Shown here piece after piece: positions 50,501 through 61,400 of a stretch of 64,000 nt of DNA; positions within the stretch are counted from its first letter, which is position 1, and each line of letters opens with the position of its first letter. The notes below the pieces were generated by a model. It did not search any database. It saw only the letters and a list, made by a program, of their open reading frames with translations, and was not told the DNA's origin. Made by a program: the position numbers and the translations under genes. The DNA is from Chamaea fasciata (Eukaryota; Chordata; Aves; Passeriformes; Sylviidae): contig JARCOQ010000002.1 of assembly GCA_029207755.1 (NCBI GenBank), positions 3,534,001-3,598,000 of the forward strand. Direction: 5' to 3'.

Positions 50501-53500
50501 GTGCCGTGTGTGGGAACCCGGGGAGGATTTGACAAGCATCACAATCACTTCAGGGCCTGCCTAAACACTCCCAATACTGTACCCAGAAAATACTTTAATC
50601 TGCAGGAGCTCATTTCTCATTGCAAGCAGAAAGCATTTCTGAACCACCAGCAAAAGAAGCTTTTTCAATGTCTGTTAAATAGAACAACCACAGAATAGGA
50701 GTCAAAATTCATCCAGTTTTAAGGTGGGACAACCCCATCACAGATTTAGTAGCCATTCTCTAAGTCTGTCAGGCATTGAAAGGTCCACGGAGGAGTTTAG
50801 CTGGTTTTATTATGTGGCAGACTAGAAATGGAGCTCCTATAAACATTTACAAGCTCCCTTTCATGCATTTTTTCTCCCTGATACTTTGTCTTCATTTGTC
50901 ACCAGGTATCACTACCTGTGAAAGTTATCTCAACTTTCCCATTTTCTTCCTCAAGCATCATTCATGGTTTTGAGCAATCATTTAACTTTTAAAATTAGCA
51001 CAAGGAAAACTACAGTTTAATTAACAATTGGAACACACCGCTGATGTCAGTTTAGCTGTCTGGTGTATTTATGGTCTGTTCATTAATTTTTTTTTTTAAT
51101 GATGCCTTGCTATTGACTGCTTGAACCTTCTGCCCATTACAGCTCCTGTCTGGTGCACATTTTTCCCCCTTGTTTAAACTACTTTTTGCATGATCTTTTC
51201 TTTCCTTCCTTTTACGTGAACAGCACTAGGAGGGACCTGCTGGTGTTTCTCCTTGGTCAGCGAAGTGCCCGCTGTGCTATCCTCTAAATCACACTGTGTA
51301 AGCCAGAGGCTTTAAGCACCTTGAAGCTTCTGCAACATGACTTTTCTTCAGACAGTACGTCATCTCCTGAGATCACAGAAACAGAGGAAATAGACTCTGT
51401 GGGCAGCATTGTGCCCGCAGAACTTCCAAACCTACTGCCCTAAACACAGACTGACAGATAAAGTGGCAAATGAATAAGGAAATACACCTGGACACAGGCG
51501 TCCCTACACCTGTCAGATTCCTGTTTTAAAGATTTCAAGGGCTAAAGTCACAGATATTCTGGTTTAACATGATGTTTTCAGATCAGTAGGGTGGAGCAGC
51601 AATCAGGGTTAGCAAAGGTAACAGAACATTACCACAGCTGTTATTTCAGGGGCTCAACAGCAGCTTCTCATCAAAGTAAAGCAGACATTTCTTTTCCCTT
51701 CATACTCCCTATCCTTTATTAAATTATTTTTAAAAGAAGTTTACTCTAGCCTATATCACAACTGGATGAAAACTCACAACACAGAACACAACAATTTGGT
51801 CTATATTTGGGGTTTAGGATTATATTTCCATTCTTCTAATTATATATGGAAAGGGTAGCAGCGGCTTTCTTGAAATGAACAACAACAAATGATTATTTAA
51901 TCATGCAATCACTGCCACAGGAGGAAATTAAAAGTAAAACAAGAAACACCACATGGCTCACAAGGAAGTGCAAAAGCTGACAAGCGGCAGAGTGGCAATT
52001 AGACCCTGATGACCTGCAGACATTCATCCCACCTTCAAAGCTTGTTTCAAAGGAAGCCTGAGAAAAGCCCTGCCATGAAGCAGCTCTGTTCTGCTCTGAC
52101 AGCCTTCCTGAGCACCTCCCGTGACCAGGAGAAGGATCTCCAGGGGACTGCAGGCACTCTGAGAGGATGAGATTAAGCAAGGGAGGTCAGGAATAATGAA
52201 GGTGGAGAGAGCAAACAGAGGCAAAGACAGAAAGAAGTGACATTCAGAGAATTAAGAGATGGAAGAAAGCATAAGCAGAGGTGAAGAAAGGTACGGTACT
52301 TTTTTCCCCCAGTGGAAACAATGGTGTTTCAAAAAATGTCAACATGCTGCTCAAAAGAGGGATCGAGGACACAAAAAGAAAGTTTAAGGAAAAAAAGAGG
52401 ATCCGTGAAACTGCTCCACAAACATCCCTCAAACTACAGGCTAAAATTTTGTGTTCAGTCAGCTCCTGCAGGGGGTGAGACCCACAGCCACTGGCCCTTG
52501 CACTTCCATCAGATTATTCCCTTGCAGTGGCTGTCAGGGAATCCTAAAGCTTGCCCTTTCTCTCAGGTCCAATAAACCATACTTAGGGCTATTTATTTCA
52601 GTCACTAATCTCATATTTCTTTGCCACTACCACTGTCATTTGAAATACTAAGCTTCAGCCACACACAGTTTTCAGTTTCTCAAGCTGCTAAATTTGTTTG
52701 CTTGAACATTGACAGATTCCCTGAAAGTTTAAGTCTTCTTAAAAAAAAAAAAAAAAAGATTTTAATTCCTACTGGTTTTTTTTATGGTTAAGTCAAGTAT
52801 CAAGCCATAAGTTTTTTGTCATAATTACATGATAAAACAAGTTTGACACAATATCAGAGAAGATATACTCAGAGGAGGCAGGAAATGAACCATAATTTGC
52901 TGCTCCTGACTGATCTAGTTTTCAAGAGCAAAGGTTCCCAACTCAGAAAGCTACTGAACAAAAAACAAGGATGGACTGAAACCTCTGTCAGACACACCTA
53001 GGAAAGTCAAAGCCTCATCATTTTCCAAACACTGCTTTTCTGAAACTCTGAACTCCTCTTCTGGGACTTCTGTCTGGACTTAAGAGTCTGTAGCTGAAGA
53101 AAACACAAACTGTGAAAAAACACTGTGGACACAGTGCAAAGAGACAGGAATTTTTCTGGGCTTGTCTCCAAAAAGAGTAACTGTTGGCTAAGCCTTGCAA
53201 TTAAGTGGGATTTTTTTTTTTCCTTCAGTGGTTTAAAACTTGTCAGGACCACTGGAAAACCTGTGGCTTCTCACAGGCGCATTAAACCTGGCAGCAGACA
53301 TTGCCTCCTCCTCTCTGAGCCAAGCACTCCAAAATAATGCTGCCATAATTAGTTCAGTCTCTTGCTCTCTAGGCTGGAAGAGCCAGCTACACGAAGTGAC
53401 AATCAGAGAGAGGAGGCATCTTTGGCAAAAGGTTTCCTGAGTCACTTGGGCCTGTCACACACCTGCAGGGAGATCACTCCCCACAGCTGCCCCCCCCAGA

Positions 53501-54910
53501 ACTTGACAGTTATTTATATTCTGTGCTTCTGCACAAAACACATCTGGTTTTCTTACTTCCAGCACCAGAATTTTATTCCTGAGCAGCACTGCATGGAGAG
53601 AAAAAAACCAAACCTTTTTCCCAAAGACTTTTCAGAAAACCACTTTGGTGCCAGCATGGTCACACCACACTTTGAGTGTAGAAGTTGCTCAAGTATACAT
53701 GATTTTTGCCCCTTGGAGAATTCCACACATGGAGCTGCTGCTTGACAGAGCCCAGTGCAGCAGCATCTGTTCTCTAGTGAGCGTCTCTTGGAGTGTCAGT
53801 GACAGTTCCCTCATCAGCGCTTTGTCTCTAAAGAAACGTGTAACAAAACCTGACACTTGTTAAGATATTTTTTTTGGCACAACTGAAAGCAGGACCGAGT
53901 TCTCCATTTATAAGAAAATGCAATTATTTTCTCAGGAGGTGTAATTTAAAAGAAATAAGCCTGTTTTACTCTGTGGAATGGTTCAAAGTAAATGCACTTG
54001 AGGAGAGTGGCACTTTGGAAAAGTAAAGAACAACAATGATATCTCCCCATCGATGAATTTTGAAGCAGCATTAACAAAAGTGAAGGCCAGGCTGATCCCA
54101 AATGTATTGCAGAAAGGTAATTATAAGACTTCCTTTCTGTATATTTGTCTGTTTATCTTCGGTGGTCTAGCAAAACCATGCTAGTTCTAGTCACACATTT
54201 TTTAAATCAAATTAAAAACTGAAAATTTTGTGAAGAATTAAGCACTTTTAAAGCGTTATGCAAACATTTCTATGGAATATTCAGGATAAAGAGTGCTTTA
54301 TATAACTATTTAAGAGTATATAAATCAGTGTTTTTCAACGTTTTGCAGAAACTTGGTAAGAGAATGTAAAACATTGCCATTCTCCAAGTTAATCTACTGG
54401 CAGCCAGGCAAATAAATGTTAGAAAGATAAGTGCATTAGCACTTTAAAGCACCCAGAACAAGAGAAGTTAAGGCAAAAATCCATGATATTAGACAGAAAA
54501 TATTATCTTGCCAATGCTTTCACACAGAATTTTAATTGGCTGCCTAGTGAGTGCAAATTACCATTTGTGATTTGTTGCCGCTACTACAGTGTTTCATTAC
54601 AGTGGTTTTGGAAAAAAAAAAAAAAGCCACATAACAGATCTGCTTAATTTTCTATATTCTAGTGCAGAAGTTCTATGACAAACAGTAATTGCTGTATCAG
54701 AGAGGTCTAGCTAATTCTCAGTGCTCCACATTCATGCTGATACGCCACAATTGGGAAGGCAATTGTTTTCCAATATTGCATTGAAAAATAACAGATAAAG
54801 ACTTCACACTGATTTTTCACTGGCAGAGGTGGGAGAAGTGAGGGGAGAAAGTTTTAATCTTTCACTCTGATTGATGCTGGAAATGACATTTAGTTTTTTC
54901 CTTCTTTAAT
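47508..54910. other. Gene-free AT-rich DNA
   Basis: No gene or identified transposon. It holds the perfect 12-bp-arm palindrome at 50313-50337, A runs near 50210 and 52741-52757, and a purine-rich stretch at about 52190-52440. The block at about 51220-51420 is slightly GC-richer and may be an old unrecognised repeat. The frame at 53362-53745 (127 codons, plus) has no domain, and overlapping frames on both strands reach similar lengths. Confidence 0.65.
50313..50337. repeat. Perfect palindrome, 12-bp arms
   Basis: AGGGACAGTGCC (50313-50324) and GGCACTGTCCCT (50326-50337) are exact reverse complements separated by one T. It is GC-rich compared with its surroundings. It could form a cruciform or bind a dimeric protein. 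No element termini lie beside it that I recognise. Confidence 0.93.
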
Positions 54911-55483
54911 ATGCACCTCATGGTTTAACACCCCAGCCAGCAAGTGAGGACCCTGCAGACTCTTGCTCCCTTCCCCCTGCCCTTCCTTGGTGGAATGGGG
55001 TAGAGTATCAAGGGGGAAAAATGTAAAACTCACGGGTTGAGGTAAAAACAGTCCAATAATTGAAACAAAGTAAGGTATACTAATAAAAATTATAATAATA
55101 ATGATTGTAATGAAAAGGAGAAACAAAACCAGAGGGAAACAGGTGATGCACAACAGAATTGTTCACCATGCACTGAGCAATGCCCAGCCCAGCCCTGAGC
55201 AGCAATCAGCTCCTCACAGAAAACTTCCCTGAGTTTATACACAAACCTTCTGAGGCATGGAATACCCCTTTGGCCAGTTTGGATCACTTGTCCTGTCCCA
55301 GCTTTTTGTGCACTGGCAGAGCATGAGACACTGAAAACTCCTGGACTTGGGGTGAGCATTACCCAGCAACAACCCAAACATTGCTCTGTTACCTTTGTTA
55401 TTCCCATACTGAACCCAAAACAGCACTGCAGCAGCTGCTGAGAAGAAAATAAACTCTATCCCAGATGAAACCAAGACAATGCA
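54911..55483 (-). mobile_element. Solo ERVL-type LTR with 5-bp target duplication
   Basis: The LTR proper is 54916-55478 (563 bp), read on the minus strand. It starts TGTCTTGGTTTCATC..GGGATAGAGTT, has GGCCAAAGGGGTATTCCATGC in U3, a TATA-like TATAAA (reverse complement at 55234-55239), and near the 3' end CTCAACCCGTGAGTTTTA, then GCTGGGGTGTTAAACCATGA. These landmarks are those of avian ERVL-family LTRs. ATGCA flanks both sides (54911-54915 and 55479-55483), a 5-bp duplication that fits ERVL integration. The last bases of the 3' end have drifted from the usual CA. No internal retroviral sequence is present, so it arose by LTR-LTR recombination. An AT-rich microsatellite-like patch lies at about 55075-55110. 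Confidence 0.92.
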
Positions 55484-58400
55484 GCTTCACAGGAAAAATA
55501 TTGGGAAAATATAGGTAGGAATTTGAGCACAGAGACATAGTTGTAAATGTAGCCTGTAAAAGTACAGATCTCTGTAAACTGAGAGGATGTCTTGATGATA
55601 TTTTCTCAACCTTATGCTGACTGCCCTTTCAATCAAACCTCCTCCCTTCCTGTTTATCATTCACAGCAGGTTTATTTCTTCCTTGCACCTCTTATATTTT
55701 TTCCTCACATTCTCCCTTTTACCCTACAATGTCTCACTCCATTCTCACAACACCGTCGCCTAGCGCTGGCCAGCAAAAACAGAAAATAGGGTGACTTTTT
55801 GTAGGAAGCTTACTGTGCTTTGCCCTGCTACACTAATCCCAAAACCTCAGCTTGGTTTTGCAGATAAATGTCCTTTTTTACAAAAAGCTGACTTCTCCAA
55901 ACTTTCAGACAGCACTGTGGCCAGAGGTCTGGTTCTTGGTAACTCTTCAGAACCACTGTGGTGACCACCGCAATTCTCCTTGGTATCCACAGCAGCAACT
56001 CAGCAAGGGATCTGAAACACACCTGCCAGACACCGTGGTAGATCATACACAACTTTAAAGGGTCAGAGATCCGTAAATTCTGCCCAAAGGGAGCCTGGTC
56101 TGACTGTGCAGATTACATGGCCACACTGGTTAAAACTAAGCCCCCAAAGTTGGTTCACAGTGAAAGGAAAAGGTTTTTCCAGCACACACATGGCAGCAGA
56201 TGGTCTGACATGATACATCTTTGTTTCCATCTCAAAAAATCTCTAAAAAAGGGAAATAACGATGTCATCAAACAAAAAGGTGTCCTTCTCTTAAGAATGA
56301 TGAGCTCCCAGACTAAACGGTATCAAAGAAAACAAGCTATCTGGAAACAAAGCCTCTCTTTTTCTACCAGATGAGAAAAGCTCTGAAGTTTGCCTAGGGC
56401 ACTTTAAAGCATCCCCTTGTACAGCGTTCATTCACTTCAATTTTGTTATCACCCCATCTCCCTCTGTTCATCACCGGCCATCATTAAGCTCTTTCAAACT
56501 CTAAAGGTTAATTACAACATAATTGTTCCCCTTATAGTGACTGATCCATAGCTAAACGAGTTTCCCCCTTTTAAGTAACAAAGGAAAAAAAGAAATGGAA
56601 CTGAACTATTCTTATTTAGGATCTGTTCTGAAAGAACTTGCTTAAATATTAATAAACAATTCCTATGCCAATAAAATCTAGGCAGTACCTATATAATTTA
56701 CATAAACTAGTGGGGTGCCTTGAAGGGGGGGGTTAAAGGAATTGTGGGGAGGGAGATAAAACCACCCTTGTGGTCCATGTTTTTCACATCAGATGCAAAA
56801 TACAGCAGTAACTGTCAAAGTGCAGCTGCAGCAGCTGAGCAGTTTATGGAATTTGGAAGTAGGATTAGCAATGGGTTTCAACTTTGCTACTCACACAAGC
56901 ACACACAAGCTTTAATCTGGAGTGGAGTTAGCATTTTGCTTGTCTCTATATCAGTCAGATATGGGAAAGTGCAAGTAAGTCAAAACAGAAAAACATCTCC
57001 TCACACCGATCTCCTCAGGATCCCAGACTTTAGTTTTTGTTCTTTGGCTTTAGATTTATTTTACCACAAATGGCAGATTCAGAAGATGTGGCAGATCAAC
57101 ACTACAAAAACTTAGACCACTTTTTGGTGACAAGCTAAATCTTATGTATAGTTTAAAATGGTAATTATTTAATTCTAATATTCTGCCATTTTTATTATAT
57201 TTGTGGTTTATTTTCAGCATAAGTGGCATGTTAAATTTGACTTACTTAGATAGGGGACAGGGGACTTGAAGAGGCTAATGGACAATATCCAGCCTGATCA
57301 ATATGACAGAGAGCAGCAGTTGTGCTTTTTTTAAAGCCCAATATATATCTGTGATGATGTAAAATCAAATAATCATATGAAGACAGAGGTGGAGATTCAG
57401 TGGCAGTGCAGACATGTTGTCAAAAGCCCATCTATGGGGAAAAAATTACAGAGGGTATGTGAAGCAGTGAGAACAGAATTTCACTGATTAATTAGTAGGA
57501 GACCATATAAAGAACTCCTTTAGGTGCTTTAATTTCAGTTGCCAGTGGAGAGGCAGCAGTTGGTGGCAGATGTGAAGAAAGTGTCAATAATAATCACCAC
57601 TTTAGAGATGTAATGTGCATTCCACCTGCAGCAGGGGAGAGGGAAAAATCGGGCAATGAGAAAGACACAAAAATTGGAGAAAGCAATGGAAAAAGCAGGC
57701 AAGAGCGAAAGGGAAGGTACGAACGTGAAAAAGATTTGTGCAGTGGTTGAAAAGGGAAAGAAATAAAGGTCACAGTATAAAGAAAATGAACTACTAGACA
57801 GAAAACAGACACCACAATGCAGAGCAAAATGTTGTGAAAGGCACGGGAGAGTACAACACAGATAATGGTTGTTAAACCTGTGCCCCAAAGAGGAGGAATA
57901 AAGAAGCTCTTAGACAAGTGAATAGGGAGAAGCAGAGAGGGGTTTTGAGAGAAAAAGAATTGTTATCCTCAGCAAACATTTTGACATTTGGTAAATCTGA
58001 ATTAGCTTAGATTCACTGGTGCCAATTTTGGAGAGTGAAATTTCTGTTAGAGATACAAAAACTGTGAAAATCTGATTTTAGATTAATGGCATTTCCAAAT
58101 ACTAATGTCTTGGATTACAGATTGTAACAGATTGTAGTATATCTGGTTGGATAAATTAATAAATTACAGATTGTAATATATCCGGCTGGACATTAATTGT
58201 GCTGGCAATATTCAGGGCTAAACATTTCAGAAAATGACATCTCAAGGTCTAAAAGCCTGCACAATCCAAGAGAAAAGGTAATCCAACAAAAAATATCTAA
58301 AAAACTATTTTCTCTGCTGATCTTTCTAATTTCAATAAAATTTGGGTTTCAAAGGTAGATTTTTGTCTTCCTTTCTAAAATATTAAAGGTGGTTGCTTGT

Positions 58401-61400
58401 CCTTGCAGTTCCTGAAATTAGGAGAAAAAGTTTGCTTGCATGCAAGCTGTGAGTGCTTAGATTCAAATTTCTGGTAGAAACCACATCAAATCTGAGTGTT
58501 CACAGTACTTCTTGAAAGGTGTACAAAACTCTCACTAATGTTACAGAAGATGTGAAAAAAACCCAGATGGAAGCATTGCACATCGGGACAAAAAAAAAAA
58601 AAATCACTCAGTTATAGGAAAGGAAACAATTGGAAGATGTTATTCCCACTCTTTTGAAGAGCCTTGAATTTAGAATAATTTTCCCATTCACATTTCAGGA
58701 ATATCTTCGGGGCAGCCATTGGCTTTTGTTTGAGCAGCCAGCTGCACTTTCAGCAAGGTTTATTCTCACCAGCTTCAGGTTAGAAACATTTGGGTTTATT
58801 CCTGTAGTACCTGTTGGCCTTTATCAAGTTGACTTCATTATTAAATCAATGCCGTATATTTAAAGATCTAATGAATATAAATATTTATCGAGAAATCTTA
58901 TCTTTTTCTCTCAAACTCTTCACAAAACAAGCATAAAGTTTGCTCCTACAAAAGTCAGGCGTTAGAGTTCTGTGTTGCACTGCCAAAGTGAGCATATTGT
59001 GGGATTAAATTAATAAACAAGTAATCTTGTTGGCAGAACTCTCAAAAATCTTGGTAAACAATTTGGTTGGGTATCTATTAAAATTTCTGGGTGTTTACAA
59101 TATATTTCTATTACGTTAACATGTGTCAAGCATCAAAAAAAATATTACTCGTTTCTTTCCCATGTCAGTCTGCCTCATTGGGCAACTTTCATTCTCTGTT
59201 TACCCTCCCAAAAGTGAAAATATAAAGTAGGAGTGGTAGAGAAATTTAACAGTAATTGGTGGCAAAAACACCATCATCATTAAAAATCACACCACATCAT
59301 TAAACTTTGTTATGATGAACTACTGGGGTTCATTTAGCTTGTGAATCACTTGGACCTTTCACTTCAGATGAAGCAATGACAAAGGTAGAGCTCATGCAAT
59401 CAGGTAGTAATACATAAAATTAACCAGTCACCAGCTGCTCCACCAGGATTAACAGAACTATGGAATACAGATTTCTTCTTGAGCAAAAGGAGATTAGACA
59501 GTTGGGGATAGTTTTAATCTCACCAGGTAGTGCAGTTACAGCTGTGCAGTGGAAAACCATAGGAAGATCCAACGGGTACTTAGAACAAGTCTGGACATCC
59601 CCAATTTTTAACAGAATGCAATTCTTCCATCACCATGTTTCATAAGCTATTCCTACATTATTTTAAATAATCTCCAGGTTTTCTGCTGGAGCTGTATAGA
59701 GACTTCTCTTCCCAAAGGAGAAAAAACCCAGACCACATCCCTGTTCCTACAGTTACTGGCTATGCTCAAACTCCCTGCAAGGCATCACACTTTGGCTGAA
59801 AAACAAAAGCACATGGTTGAAATATTGATGACTGGTGACAAACCAAGCTCAGAAAGCAATGGCTTCACAAAGCTTGACAAATCTCCTTTGAGAAGACAGT
59901 TATTCAAAATTCAGAATTAAATAAACTGACAACTCCCACCAACCTTTTGCTCCACCATTTAATTTGGAGCAGCTGAACGTGTGCAAAGGCTACAGCTTGC
60001 AGTGTTTAGCTTGCAAAGTTTCATTAAGGTATCATGCAAAGGAACAGCTCTTTCAAAAGCATTAACAAGTGACTACAGCTGCTTCACCAGAGCTCTCCCA
60101 TTATAGCAAATGATTTTGCAGCACTTTCTTTAGTGCCACCCAGATGTCCCATCCACTATGAGAGGGGACGCACGCTCTGGTTTTTAAATGCCCCAGAATG
60201 GAAGTTGGCCCAAGAAAACCAGAAGAATATGTTAGTGGCCTCCCTACAAGTGATACTCTCTAAAGACCCATGGATCCAAAAAACCCCATTCTGTAATCGT
60301 GCTGCCACAGTGAAGTCAGTTCAGTGACCATTTCACTGTTTGTAGCACAGGTATGTGGGATTCTGCCATGGGACCTCAGAACCAAAACTGGCTACAAACA
60401 CTGATAAAACCCTCAGCAGGTTCTGAGAGCTACTAACAATTTACAAAAGCAAGCCTTCAGTCTTGAAAAAGGATAGGCCAGAGGATTATTATAACATCAG
60501 AGATAACATCGAAGTCTTTTCTCCCCCCTTCTCTTACCCACACACACTGACTATAAAAGATTCAGTGCATGCTTGCTCCAGCTTGATGTCTTGTTGCTCC
60601 AAAGACCGCTTTATCAGGTCCTCTAATCAGTTTTATCAAGAACACACCTGTTACTTTCTAAGCAAGGATTGCAGTTGCAACTGTTAGGATAACAAATGGG
60701 GGGAAAAAAAAGGAACAGTAAACCCCTTCTGCTAGTTTTCAGCATTCATCCATTTCACTGCAGTATTTTTAGCTTGCTGCTTACTATCATTCACTTATTC
60801 CAAAGCTGAGACTTGTCAAAACCTTCAGGAACTGAGGATGAAAAACTTCAGGACCTTCAGCTAGGGACAGCGACAACGATGGCTTTACCTTTCTGTCGCA
60901 AAGCACCTCTCAGGACAAGCACAACGCATTTGTGACAATTCCAGTGAGACTGTCCTGCAGCAACTTTATTATTGTGTGAAACATCATTGTGTGCACCCTT
61001 CCAAAAGACCTCAAAGATGCAATTCACCTCAATAGTCTTATTCACAATGTATCCATTCTTCTTTGCCATTTACATTTGAAAGTACTGCTCCTGGACCCCA
61101 GCACAGAACGGTATTCACAAGATTAAGCACTTCTGCCCTCTGAAAAAGTGAAAACTCTGGTTCTAATTGAAGAGAACTTAATTTCTTCAACATGCTCTAC
61201 ACTATCTACCTTTATAAACTCTGTTCCAACAGCCCTGATTGGGTTATTTTTTATCTAGTTTTTCTTTACTGAGTGATTACAAGACAAGTCACTCAGAAGA
61301 CTGTAGGGGAAGAAACCAACACATTTAGGCTTGGGAATAAGCTGTACAACAACGGAGGAGTTAAAAAAAAAAAAAAAGAATGACAAAGCCATTATGTTTT

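Noticed and set aside
51220..51420. GC-richer block that looked like an old SINE or LTR
   Set aside because: No A or B box, no LTR termini and no recognised consensus block.
53362..53745. 127-codon frame, plus strand
   Set aside because: It overlaps frames of similar quality in other frames and on the opposite strand, with no recognisable domain.
56720..57115. Longest open frame in the window, 131 codons, plus strand
   Set aside because: It resembles no family, has a low-complexity Ala run, lacks a convincing promoter or splice context, and its length is within chance for 64 kb of six-frame sequence.
57535..57917. Overlapping antisense frames of 117 and 107 codons, Phe/Leu/Ser-rich and membrane-like
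   Set aside because: The hydrophobic look is what a purine-rich opposite strand encodes by default. Two frames stay open over the same stretch, which points to composition and not selection.
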